Assembly: GCA_037043455.1 (NCBI GenBank)
Contig: JAWPHD010001417.1
Span: forward strand, 1 to 64,000
Length of the DNA: 64,000 nucleotides
Source: Cyrtodaria siliqua
Lineage: Eukaryota; Mollusca; Bivalvia; Adapedonta; Hiatellidae
Reading direction: 5' to 3'
Part shown: in pieces, positions 20,590-32,205 of the stretch
How the letters are laid out: each line of letters starts with the position of its first letter
Position numbering within the stretch: the stretch's first letter is position 1
The notes under the pieces: model-generated
What the model saw: only the letters and a program-made list of their open reading frames with translations
What the model was told of the DNA's origin: nothing
Databases searched by the model: none
Made by a program: the position numbers and the translations under genes

Positions 20590-22345
20590 ATATTTAAAAA
20601 AATGTATGTACAGCTCAGTATGTGCGCTATTTTCAACAAAGATCAACGTCATGTCATTCTTATCATTTTAGACAATGGCCCATATCAATATCACTTATCG
20701 ATTTCAAGAAGAAGTTGCTACAAATTTGATTTTTAAAATTAATCTTTATTTAGCCATGATGGGCATCTTGAATTTTCGGCCGACCTAAACGTTTGTTAGG
20801 ATCAACTAGACATCAAGAGCAACATTTCTGTTAAGTGTCATGAAAATCCTTCGTGAAGTTTCAGGAGTAGTCGCTACAAGTTTTTACTATATAACTCTAA
20901 GCAAAAACAGATGCCACTATCAGACATGTTTAATGACGAATCAAAATGATTTTTGCAAGTACCATCATCATGTTATGCTGATCTTTTTAGAAAAAATCCA
21001 AATCAATATCACTTATAGTTTTGAAGAATTAGGTTCTACAATCTTGTTTTCATTAAATCTATTTTTAGCTGTGGCGGCCATCTTGAATTCCAGGCTGACC
21101 TGAAATTTTGCTAGGATCATCAAGTGCAATATTCCTGTGAAGTTTCATGAAAAAGCTGTAAAGTAGTTTCAGAGGCGAAGTCGCTACAACCTTTTACTAC
21201 ATAACTCTTGTAAACAAAGGTGACTGCTGGCAGCCATGTTTAACGTCGAATCAAAACGATTTTCAACAAGGACCAACATCATTTCATGCTGAGAATTTTA
21301 GAAAAAGTCCCATATCAATATCACTTAGGCCAAATACATTTATATGTGTGGTTCCGGTTTCCCGATCGACCTCGTTTTTAATGGCCGACCCTAAACATTT
21401 TATTCCAAAAAAATAAAAAATAATTGTAATAATAAAAAAAATCAAGTTAAATTAAGTTTACAGTCCGTTCTGCAGATCTCACACGTCTATTATCTCCCCT
21501 GAAAGCTCACGGACAAAAGGAAAACAGAAAATAATTCCACTTTTTCTCAATTTTAGGCAATTTTTAATTTGACAAATAGGGTTTTCTTTGCTTTAGCATA
21601 CATCTGCAGTGTAAAAGACAGATGATAGAAAATCCCATGTTGATATGAGGTTTCATTCAAATTTCAGAATTGTTTGACCGAGGCACCACCGAATTCAGCT
21701 AGATAGTATATGAATTTTGTATTTTCCATAGAGGTCACATAAACATGAGCGAGAAAACACCAAACCTGGCTAACTTGTGTATTTATTTGTTTTAAATTAC
21801 TGATCTTGGCTATACTGAAACCAACAACAATGTCTGCTGCCCATCTTTGAAGCTCAGATGTTGGAACAGGCTGTACAGTAAAAATAATTTTAATTGAGGT
21901 GTGAGACCTGTAAGTTTTATACCTAATATCAACAAATATATATTTTAGTTAGTTTATTAGAATTAGGTTTTAAAGGACTGAGTAAAACAAAAGAAGGCAA
22001 AATATCAAATAAAATATTTTTTCGAAAATAAAATATTTGCCCGACCTAACTATCCCAGTTTTTTTAGGAACCACGCATAAAACTCTATTTAGCCTTATAG
22101 TTTGCAATAAGTAGTCGCTACAAACTTGTTCTTTAAAAATCAATTTGTAACCTTGGCGGCCGTCTTGGATTTCACCTCAACGTGAATGTTTGCTAACATC
22201 AACTAGACATCATGGGCAACATTCCTGTAAAATTTTATGAAAAAACATCCAGTAGTTTTAGAGTAGTCGCCGCAAAAATTGTTTACATTAGACAGGCAGA
22301 CGGAAGACGGACATCGTACCACAGTATAAGCTCTGCTGATCTTTG
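20590..22345 (+). repeat. Tandem-structured dispersed element, ~315-bp unit, three copies
   Basis: Units begin with atatcaatatcactta at about 20682, 21003 and 21312. They share gtcgctacaa, ggcggccatcttga, gatcaactagacatca and tgaagtttcatgaaaa. The array ends at gacaggcagacggaagacgg...cggtagagctaa near 22290-22360, a terminal arrangement also seen at 31520-31598. The third unit is split by the element at 21328. It has no transposase or open frame. Confidence 0.75.
21328..22094. mobile_element. PIF/Harbinger-like non-autonomous element
   Basis: A 767-bp element. The left end GGCCAAATAC...GTGGTTCC and the complement of the right end GGCTAAATAG...GTGGTTCC agree over about 28 bases. The flanking TTA (21325-21327 and 22095-22097) is duplicated. 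Uninserted paralogs atatcaatatcacttat at 20690 and 21006 in the same tandem array show the single TTA. A 3-bp TWA duplication with ends starting GGC fits PIF/Harbinger. No transposase or Myb-like frame is present. Confidence 0.88.
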
Positions 22346-22359
22346 ATCGGTAGAGCTAA

Positions 22360-23205
22360 AAATTGTCTGGATAAAGTTTGTGTATATTAGGCCATAACTC
22401 ATTCAATCAGAACACGGCGATGAAAGGCACAACTAGCTTGGTACTCAGCATCGCTGCCATTGTAAAATTACTAAAAGGCAATTTTGCTAAAAACGACGTT
22501 AAACCACATACAAATATATGTATAAATAATTAAATAATTTCATGTATGTATAAACTAAAGTACAGTTACAGTTGTAAAACAAAATACAAGCAGGATTTAA
22601 TTAACTGTTACCATGATACCAATGCCTTGATGGATTGCTAGTTTGTAAATTTTAAATAGGGAGTGGTGGGTAGGTTTCTGTTCAATTTCACACAATTTAT
22701 ACCATAATTCAGGTCTGGGGTCTCACTGATTTAATATCCCTGTAATGATGCGCATTATTAGTGCAAGGCTTCTATTACGTTGAAGAAACTTGCCACCGAA
22801 GGGCATTTTGGTGACGTCTAAATGAAATGCACAGTAAACTGGAAAAGTGGTGGTGTTGAGGCCACTTATTACTTTTTGACAAATTACAACATAATTATTT
22901 TTGGAAGAAATTGATTATGCGGGGTTTTCATATGATACCCAAGCTGAGGCCTAAAAAAACAATAATAGGTGTGTTTTCTATTTCATGCACTACAAAAATA
23001 GGGTAGGTCAGTAGGCATTTTATTACATTTCTTTTTAGCAAGATATTGTGAGATTCTATTTGTAATATAAACCCCATAAAAGTTGATGATACATCTGAAA
23101 GTTTCCCTGTGATGTTGTCATCAGTTTACCTAGATATAAGACCGCCCCAGTTAAATTACGCATGGGAAAAAAAGATATTTTGGCATTGGGAACATAAGCG
23201 AATAA
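22360..23205. other. No recognised feature
   Basis: No clear repeat, tRNA-like or coding signal was seen. Confidence 0.4.
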
Positions 23206-23210
23206 TGGCT

Positions 23211-23533
23211 TTAAAGGGACACATGGCAATCTTGAGTTTTATTCAGATATTAAAATTTCCTCCTCGATTTACTTATCCTGCGTCATTTTGACTTTAAAAC
23301 TGCTTGCATATAATTAAATAAAAAATTGAGATATTCAATTTTCCTCACTATTTTACCAAGTTTTTAAATATATTATTGGTGCACTATTATAAAAAGTTAG
23401 TAATATGTAAAAACAATTTGCCTTAAACTATTCTTATAATTAATATTAATGATTGAACAAATGCAAGTTAAGAGAAAAACTAACGGGACGCCGTGAGTTT
23501 TTAACAAATCAAGATTGCCGTGTGTCCCTTTAA
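23211..23533 (+). mobile_element. Rep-D MITE copy
   Basis: Ends ttaaagggacacatggcaat and attgccgtgtgtccctttaa form an inverted pair with TTAA outermost on both sides. The interior matches the copies at 40.2-42.3 kb (tattattggtgcactattat, taatattaatgattgaacaa, acgggacgccgtgagttttt). Confidence 0.88.
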
Positions 23534-23934
23534 AAACAGAAAAGAAAAACACTGTGTGGAGAGATTGCCACATTTTACAGCTAAAATGTTTGCTAACATG
23601 CTTGAGCCAAACGCACGTAATCTTAACAGCAGAATATTATACATACACTATATAGTGGAAATTCACATTCTGCATTTCTTTTTCTTTTCAGTATAAAGTT
23701 ATAGGACGGACATAAAATATAAAGCAATAACCTTCAAATTACATGTGTGACTTAGACCTTGATTGTAAAGACCTGGCTTTTAGTCACAGATAAAGAAGTT
23801 ACAGCCCCTACACGAATTTTGCATGGACGGACAATGAACAATCCTAAAGTCCCCTCCGGTTTCATCGATAGGGGACTTAAAATTAATACAGAACTTAACT
23901 GTAATAATTTTAAAATTGTCAACAAACTCCTAAT

Positions 23935-24130
23935 ATAAGGTGCGAAGCGCCGAGTGGAGGAGGGACTGGGAGGAGGTGACCCCCTCTCAGGAGTGGGTTT
24001 CTGAGGGCCTTCCCCGATGTATTTGTATTTTTCTTCGATGGACCAAAATGGTTCTCATACAGGCGATATTTGTCAGGAATATAGATAATAGATAAGTGGT
24101 AATTTTCCACCCTTACCCCTCCTCACCCCC
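23935..24130. other. GC-rich block of unknown identity
   Basis: A locally GC-rich stretch (aggtgcgaagcgccgagtgg, ggaggtgaccccctctcagg) stands out from its AT-rich surroundings. It looks like part of a dispersed element but no borders were found. Confidence 0.35.
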
Positions 24131-24736
24131 ATCCCGCCCGGCCCACAAACCCCTCAGATTTTTATAGCATTTTTTTAACTTTTAAGACTATTTTTTGCAA
24201 GTTACTCCCGGGATTAAAGGAGTATGTCACGCTAGGCCCCTGTGTGCGGGTTCAAATCAAAGAATACACTACTGGCACTACATACAGTATTGGTTCTACC
24301 CAGGAAAAAGTAGGTGATGAACCTCCAACTTTAAAAATTGACGTCACGCATAGCCAAAATTGTGTAACATTGTTCTGACATGAGCTGCGTATAAATTGCG
24401 TAATCTTTCAAAAAATCTTAGTTTTCAAATCTGTTTTTTCTTAAAATACAAGCTTGACTGACACAAATTAAGTGTCTGGGGAGTTGAATAAAGTAATACA
24501 CAGACTGTCAGTATACTACAGTGGAGGAAGTACACCCACCGACAGAAAAATATGCTGTATATTGGGCTTTTCCAGATGTATCCAACCTTCCCACCGCCCC
24601 AACCCAATGTAAGGTGGGTTTTTTTATTGGGGTTGGGGAGGGGGGAGGGGTATCGCTTTGCAAATAATACGTTGTTCTTAAACGTTTTGCCACTTGAAGT
24701 GGCAAAATAATTAAGGTTTTGTGTTTAATGTATTTT

Positions 24737-24855
24737 TATCTGCGTTCATCGGAAAATAACTGTACTTGCCTCATCAATTAGCAAATAATGCTTTCGGGCA
24801 TTATGTAACGCTTTGTGATGAGACAATTGCAGTTATTTTCCGATGAACGCAGATA
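24737..24855. mobile_element. 119-bp foldback element with 9-bp target duplication
   Basis: Inverted ends TATCTGCGTTCATCGGAAAA and its complement extend for about 30 bases, with an inner pair cctcatca / tgatgag. Direct repeats atgtatttt flank it exactly (24728-24736 and 24856-24864). A 9-bp duplication is typical of Mutator-like elements, but the short length gives no internal support for that class. Confidence 0.85.
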
Positions 24856-24865
24856 ATGTATTTTA

Positions 24866-26060
24866 TCAGCATTTTCCTAAAAGTACTCATTTTCTTAATT
24901 TATTAAAACAAATTATTAGAATAAATACGGGTTGCTGTTGTTTTTTCTCACACTCTATGAATGGCGGATGAAAGTAGTTCTTTACCCGCTACATATATAT
25001 AATGTACTGTTCTTTCTTTGAATTAATTCCATTCATGTGACAAATGGGTGTTTTGGGGGAAATAACTGATCATCAGCCGGTTACTCGCAGACTGATCAGG
25101 GCTTACAATGTACGCAAAGGCTATTATAGTCGTGCTTAGCGGATTAAGGGTTAATAGTTATCACTATCCGTACGTCTAGTCTAACTGTCTTAACTATGTC
25201 ACATTGTTGAATATTGTTTTCGTCTCAAGGTGCTCTGGCTCTTCCATAGCATGTTAGGTTAAACTTTTTGTATTTTTTCCGATTTATACTAGTGAGGTCG
25301 GAGTTTCGGCATATGGGGAATATCCTATCTTGAGCAATGTATTTGACATTAAACTAAACTACAGTTTAATTATATTCTGATAAATGGATTAGTTACTGTT
25401 CATTTTAGTCAAAAATCTTAATTGGTTTTGTGTTGCATATTGGAAAAATCAGGTATAAGTGAAACTCAGTGTCAGCCATCTTGGATCGTATCATTGCATA
25501 AATGTGCCCTGGCTACTTTTCTTTTCACTAGCTCATAAGTTGACATTTTCAAAATATTCGATTTGTGAACTGTTCTATGCATATATAAAATCTCATTGGG
25601 AACTTCCCACTGCTGGCCAATGACACACTGTGATAACAATAGGTAAATGTTGACCTAATTGAATTAATTGATTAAACCAATCAGTCAAAGAGCCTAGAAT
25701 ATCAAAAGTATGATTGGTTAGACCTTCACCTTTCCAAATATATATAGTGTTTCAATACTTAAAGTAGCGCATCTGTCATGTCTATGAGCATTTAGATAAA
25801 AATCCTTGATGTTTTACTCAAATCTGCATTGCACTCAATGGGAAAAGTGTGTATTAAGAACTTGGTCATTGATAATGTAGTTTCTGTGAGTACACAATAC
25901 CTGGCAGAAAATAAATCCAATAATGTAAAGTTAAAATGGTTGTAACTTTTTTATTTCTTGATGGATTTCTTAAGATTGTCTGACGTTGTGGCGTTTTATG
26001 TTCATGTTATTCCCTTTACTGTTTTATTTAGTATTTATATTTAGTAAATAATATTTGGTG
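24866..26060. other. No recognised feature
   Basis: AT-rich sequence with no clear repeat or coding signal. Confidence 0.4.
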
Positions 26061-26064
26061 CTGA

Positions 26065-26186
26065 GGTCCATATGCAAGTTTATGGACTGGGCAGTCAAAC
26101 CTAGAATATTATATGGACCGAAGCGAAGCAAAGTTGAGTCCATAAAACATTATTTGACTGCCCAGTTCAGAGACGTGCATATGGAT
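26065..26186. mobile_element. Foldback MITE
   Basis: The left arm ggtccatatgcaa..tggactgggcagtcaaa and right arm tttgactgcccagttca..tgcatatgga are complementary with a few mismatches over about 35 bases. The open frame that crosses it (26055-26411) is probably incidental. Confidence 0.7.
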
Positions 26187-26814
26187 CGGAGCTCCATACA
26201 TTATTTGTTATATTATACCGAACCTGACAATTTAATTAAAACAATACGTCATATGTTTTTGGAAAAAAAATCAACAACATTATCACATGACATCAATCAT
26301 TTCCAACCGAACGTGCTTCAAAGAACAAATACTGTAACGACATCTTCAACGAGCCGGTTTATTTGTAACCGTGATAAGACACCATACTTCATTTCTACTG
26401 GATTTATGTCTTAAGGCATAACACATTGGTATCTGATTAAATGAGAAGAATCCTTTTAAGTCACATCGTTTATCTGGGTTATCTATACCGTAAAAGAGAA
26501 TAAGTAATGGTAAATATTGATTAAACAAGACAATGATTATAAGCTATCGACTCATCGCAGCTCTTATTTTCAGATAACACTTTAAGAACGACATTTTTAA
26601 AAGCTTTACATGTGCATCCGTCCATTACTTGTTCTCTAACTTAGTAGTAGCTATAGTTTATAAGCAATCGAAGTGACATGTTGAGCGGCGAAAGTTTTCA
26701 AAAAATAATTAGATGCTCTCAGATGGCATTTCACACATTTCAGAGTTCTAAACATCTTGTTGAGATTGTCTGAAATTGGTACAGTTTTAATACTGTAAAA
26801 ACAAACTGTGTTTT

Positions 26815-26990
26815 CATGAACAGACTCCATCATACCGAGTCTGTCACTTGTCTTTCTTGTTTGTGTTTGTTGCTTCTAATGATCCCGTTTTTAATATTTA
26901 TTGTATACCGAGTCTGTCACTTATCTTTCTTGTTTGTGTTTGTTGCTTCTAAGGATCCCGTTTTTAATATTTATTGTATTGAATTTGTAG
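26815..26990 (+). repeat. Rep-B fragment with internal 76-bp duplication
   Basis: It starts catgaacagact and contains ccgagtctgtcact...tttaatatttattgta twice in tandem (about 26836-26911 and 26912-26986). The duplicated part matches the 3' segment of other Rep-B copies. Confidence 0.75.
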
Positions 26991-26999
26991 AAAAATAAA

Positions 27000-29010
27000 T
27001 TTCATATCGATATTTCTAAGAGAATTTTATATTTATATGAGAACTACACTTTTCTTGTTGCCTATTTTCCTTAAGAAAAAAAGATGAATTGCTAGACAAT
27101 TGGTCATCCGGCTTATTTAATTGATCACGGGCTTTTAATTGCTCGAGTGGATGGTCCTAAATGTCCGACCTTACATTAGGTCTATAGCAACTTGGTCGAG
27201 GAAGTTTAATAATAAAATACGCGATTAAATAAAGCATAGTTTTCTTCTCCAATCTTAACTTGATAGATTTGTTAAAAAAATCGACATGTTTCCATAGGGG
27301 CAGTGCTATCCTGCTCCATTAGGGCATACAACCTCTGAATTGTTTTTAACGTAATGCAGTGACACTACAGAACCACGACTCTCCATAAACAAGCATCTGC
27401 ATCAAAGTACTGAGAATGCAAGGTTTGATAGGAAAGACTGTATTAATATTTGCACGATTGCTGGACATTAAATTTCCATAAATTTGACATAGGTTTAGCC
27501 AACTTGGCGATCTTGGGCGACCTACAAAAATCTTAGAGGGTCGATCCATTCCAAATAAATTGTGATCATTTGTCATTAAACTGTTTCTAATATAGACTAG
27601 AACATTATTTTATGAAAAAGCTTGACATATTGTTTTTTGCCAAACTGTCACTCAAGATGACCTCTATGTCATGGCATCGGCTGCATGAAGATAGTTTACC
27701 ATTTGAATGCGGGCATACACCTCATTAGACAAAGAATCTTTTCTTTTTCAATTATTCGCCCCTGACTGTCCTCGCAAATAGATCAAATGTTCATTTTCGA
27801 AGGTTAATCAGATCTACTATTACAGCTGTACTATCATTAAGAACCTGCAGAAACTGCAGAAAATATGAACTAGAAGATAAACTATTGTATTCTGTTATAA
27901 TTAAATAAGTATAAGTGCCGACTCGAAGTACACTCACATTTTTGTTAAGTTAATACTGTGACGAAACGAGATCCGAAACTGAGGACGAAACGCACTTGCT
28001 TATTTTGATACTAGTTTTTTATACATATCGTTTTCTCGTCAACATACCTTATAAAATCATCCAAACATAAATAGAAAAAGTAGTATGTATAAATTCATAC
28101 AGGAATTAATTTAGGGTACACTTTTCAAATGGAAATAACTGTCGTGCGAACAGGCAAGATTGTAAATGAACTAGTAACCGGGTAGCGCAATTATCCGAAT
28201 TTCTAAATACGCTACAATGTTTTTCTTCTGAAACAAATTTGTCCAATTCTTATTTTCTAATCATATACTGTTTCAGAAACAATTGAAAAATATTCTCTTG
28301 CAAGTTTCACTTGCCTAATATTATATTAATGTGCGCGTGACGTCACATCGTGTTTCTCCCTTGATGAGAAAACCTTGCAAAAAAATCGCTCGAAAAAATA
28401 TCGCCCACAACACATATAATGAGATTTTCGTAGAGTTTGTCGACATGTTTATTTCCATTATAGTTATTTTCAGCATACATAGGTTCGTCTAGCATAGATC
28501 AGCAGACATGCAAGACTTGAAGCTTGATTTATGAGAAAAAAATCAGATGGCGATGAGGAGGCGCCAAAAGCAATGGCTATGAATGCAAGCTGAAAATTAA
28601 AAAATGGAAATAAATATATATGTAATGTCTCATTGTTATGTGACTTTCTTGCTTAGAGTATCTATTGTTTTCACTTCTGTGTCATATGTAACATGATCTG
28701 AGAGAAAATATGGCGCAAAAATGTAAATTTGAATGAATTACTTTGTTCCTTTATAGTTATCTAGCGAACGTGATACTTGGAGATATAGTGTGCTATCATT
28801 GTTAACACACAAACAACTTCGCAGTCTCAGAAGATATAAAAAACAGAAAATACGTTTATTCAGACTGAAACTGTACAGGTTAGGACATGTTTAGGATATA
28901 TTAATATATTCATAAAAATATTACTATGTATATATACAAGTACATAAATAAATAATAGTACACAGGGGATGGTCCTTCATAATTTTTGGATTGTGTTCGT
29001 TCCTCAATGT
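27000..29010. other. No recognised feature
   Basis: AT-rich stretch with no structure I can support beyond a TGACGTCA octamer at 28338-28345. Confidence 0.4.
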
Positions 29011-29013
29011 TCA

Positions 29014-29360
29014 TCACGTGACCGTGCTATAGTAAACGTATTAGCGTGCAATAGTACATCTTTGTCATTGACGCGCTTTTTTAAAAAAACAGCAAGGCGT
29101 CACGTGACCATTCAATAGTCGATCTGTGTCAGTGACGCAGCGTCACGCGACCGAGCAATAGTCGATCTGTGTCAGTGACACGTCACGTGACTGTGCAATA
29201 GTCGATCTCTGTCAGTGACGCAGCGTCACGTGACCGTACAATAGTCGATCTGTTTCAGTGACACGTCACGTGACCGTGCAATAGTCAATCTGTGTCCATC
29301 TGTGTCAGTGACGCAGCGTCACGTGACCGTGCAATAATCGATCTGTGTCAGTGACGTGCT
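29014..29360 (+). repeat. E-box minisatellite with alternating 40/43-bp units
   Basis: Units consist of tcacgtgaccgtgcaatagt then cgatctgtgtcagtgac, followed by either acg or gcagcg. The palindrome tcacgtgac starts at 29014, 29100, 29183, 29226, 29266 and 29319, with a one-base variant (tcacgcgac) at 29143. From 29100 to 29266 the steps are 43, 40, 43, 40, so the true unit is an 83-bp dimer. The last step is 53 because of an inserted partial repeat. Confidence 0.9.
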
Positions 29361-29452
29361 TGTTTAAATTAACAAAGGAAGCAGATACATTGTTTAGAAA
29401 AAAATCAAAACTATTATATTTTATGGTATATAATAAAACAACTTTTTAATGC

Positions 29453-29605
29453 CTTGGGAGTCAATGGATTAGAACTATTTATCCTCGGGAGTGACTACTG
29501 AAGGATACTATTGAACGAGGCGGCACATTGCACTCGAAAAGTACCCTTCTCGGGTCCGTACTAACACCATCTGATAAATAGTTCTAACCATTGACTTCAA
29601 AGGAA
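29453..29605. mobile_element. Foldback MITE
   Basis: The left arm gagtcaatggattagaacta and the complement of the right arm (aagtcaatggttagaacta) pair over about 32 bases, ending at tttatc / gataaa around a 90-base loop. Confidence 0.72.
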
Positions 29606-30267
29606 TTAAATAATTGTATACTATTTTGCTATCTTGTGATTACAAAAGATAAATATATACCAAATAATACATGGATTTGTTTTTAAATAATTCATGATAT
29701 GTATTAAAAATTAAAACAGTGTGATCCTCGTCTGTAAGATCACCAGGTACAAATAACTGTTTTTTTCCTTTAGTTCCTCGCAGTTATATTGGTTTTCAGC
29801 AACTGGGTCTGTATTAATAGGAAATCGCATTCCATTAGTATCTAGTAAACTAAAACTCTATAGTTTTTGGATGTTATATATTGTGTTACGTGCATAAACG
29901 GTTACATTGACTGGTAACCGTTGTGGATTAGTTCTGAAGTTATTAAATAAAGATAATAGCTTTTCCCCTAACTTCTGCCAGTAATTGACTTTAAAGTACT
30001 AGGTGCAAAATAATCATGACGTATTTATACTTGATCCCATCATCTTAAGGGGTTTCTAACTTGATTAATTTTTTTTAAATTGCGGAGTTGAGACATAACA
30101 AGTTTAGTATTTAAATTGAATTGAATCGATTGCGCTATTTTCTCTAGAGAAGCAAAACCGATACTTTAGCCTAACATAAACATAATATTGATTTCAATCA
30201 ATTTTGAGATTGTCTGTTTCTGTTTAACCATCTTAATTTGCATGATTTTAATTTAATTTGTAAAATG

Positions 30268-30482
30268 TGGCCCAGACTACAGATCAATAGTGTTATTATG
30301 TACAGGTCCTATGGGATCATCAAGCCCATTCTGAGTTGCTTTAAAGTAGAATATCTCAGGAGGCGTGAGAGGTGTTGCATCTTATAATTACCTCTCATGA
30401 ACAGACTCAATAAAGCCGAGTCTGCTACTTTTCCTTCTTGTTTGTGTTTGTTGCTCACCCTTTCAGTATTTATACAAATAAA
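30268..30482 (+). repeat. Rep-B copy
   Basis: Contains ggtcctatgggatcatcaag, aggaggcgtgagaggtgttg, catgaacagactcaataaag and ccgagtctgctacttttcct, all hallmarks of the family. The stem cagactc / gagtctg is intact. Confidence 0.82.
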
Positions 30483-30672
30483 GTCGAGATGTGTAAACGG
30501 TGTTTCTAACGCATTTGCCAAAAATCCTGCAATCCGATTGGCTGACGTTCAAATAGTATTTGCGTATATTAAAGAGTGCATACCTGTTACAAATCCAGTC
30601 ATATGACGTTCAACCGTCAAAAACATGTCAGAACGTTTTATTTCAATGGGTATGTGAGTAAAACTGTCAAAA

Positions 30673-31598
30673 ACAAGAGGCCCAAAAGGGCCTGTAGACG
30701 CTCTACTGTGTAAAGATGTCATATTTAGCCTTTTCCTATATAAACTTTGGGTCACCACGGCGGCCTTTTTGATTATTGCAAGAAAATAAAAAACACTAAT
30801 TTAATAGACGCCAACCATTGTGATAAAGTTTCAACAAAATCCTTCAAAAGGTTTCAGAGAAGATTTCATATTTAACCTTTTCCTATATAACTCTATGTAA
30901 ACCTTGGGTCGCCATGGCAACCATTTTGATTATTCGAGGATAACGAAAAACATAAATTTAATAGAGGCCAACCCAAGGAACATGTAAATGATATTTCACA
31001 AGAATGAAATAAGTGGTTTTGGAGGAAATGTCGTTTGAAATTTACTTAAATTTGACATAGTTTTAGCTATGGCGGCCATCTTGGATGACTGGCGGCCGCG
31101 AAAAACACAAATCTGAGAGGGACTATCAGATATATCATTGTGCTTAAGTTTCATCAACATCTTTCAGGCGGTTTCAGAGAAGATGTAATAACCTTTTCCT
31201 ATATAACTCCATGTAAACTTTGGGTCGCCGTGGCGGCCATTTTTATTATTTGACGATAACGAAAAACACAAACTTGATAGAAGCCAACCCAAGGAACATG
31301 AATATGATATTTCAGTAGAATGGAATAAGTGGTTTCGGAGGAGATGTCGTTTGAAATGTCCTTAAATTTGATCTAGTTTTAGCCATGGCGGCCATCTTCG
31401 ATGACTGGCCGCGAAAAACACAAATCTGAGAGGGGCCCTCCCAAGTAACATTGTGATGAAGTTTCATCAAACTCCTTCAGGCGGTTTCAGGTGAGATGTC
31501 GATTCTATAAAATTGCTAACAGACAGACGGACAGACGGATGGACGACGGACGAAAAGTGATCGCATAAGCCCTCTTGGCCTTTGGCCAGAAAAGCTAA
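30673..31598 (+). repeat. Tandem-structured dispersed element, ~310-bp unit
   Basis: Begins near aacaagaggcccaaaagggc and ends with gacagacggacagacggatg...ccctcttggcctttggcca. The two ends carry short palindromes (aggcccaaaagggcct and ggcctttggcc). Internal units repeat cctatataact..tgtaaac, tgggtcgccatggc, ggcggccatctt and gtttcatcaa.ct.cttcagg at about 309-base spacing (30886 and 31195). It has the same architecture as 20590-22345 but different unit sequence. Confidence 0.72.
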
Positions 31599-32009
31599 TG
31601 AAAAGCATTAGAAACGTTTGCGACTTTTTATCGGTCGTTTGACTGTCGCAAATCGTGTTTAACGGCTCCGCTAATGCGTCGCCGTTAAACAAAATGTGCG
31701 GCCATTAAACAATTGATATAACGTCGCAAAATTCAAAACTTCAATTCAGTTAACCATATATTGTATGTGTATTAAACCGAACTCACAATATGTAGAAATA
31801 TTCCTTGAATGTATATAGTGTATAAAATTGTATATAGTGTATACAATGCTATTAGTACGTATTAGGAATGTAATCAAAGATTATAAAAAATAATGGCACT
31901 GTAAGTTGTCCATTATCTTAATTCAAATAGTGACAGTGCAGTAAAATCATTAATTATGAATGTAATCGCATCTTCAGGCAGATGCTGGCTTAACGTTTAT
32001 TTAGTACTC

Positions 32010-32205
32010 TGTATACGGAATAATAGCTTAAGAGTATTGATTAAATAAACACCTTTTTATTCTCCCGCATCGCTGTAATTACAATTACAAGCTCCTATTG
32101 GCTTGACTATAATTCGGGAATAATAACTTAAGAGTGCTGATTAAATAACACCTTTTTATTCTCCCGGATCGCTGTAATTACAATCGCCAGTTCCTATCGG
32201 TTTGC
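32010..32205 (+). repeat. ~100-bp tandem duplication
   Basis: Two copies of ggaataatagcttaagagta..gattaaataa.cacctttttattctcccg.atcgctgtaattacaat lie side by side. The remainder of 31599-32800 shows nothing I recognise. Confidence 0.85.

Noticed and set aside
26055..26414. 119-codon plus-strand frame as a gene
   Set aside because: Its first third is a foldback MITE and the rest has no recognisable domain.
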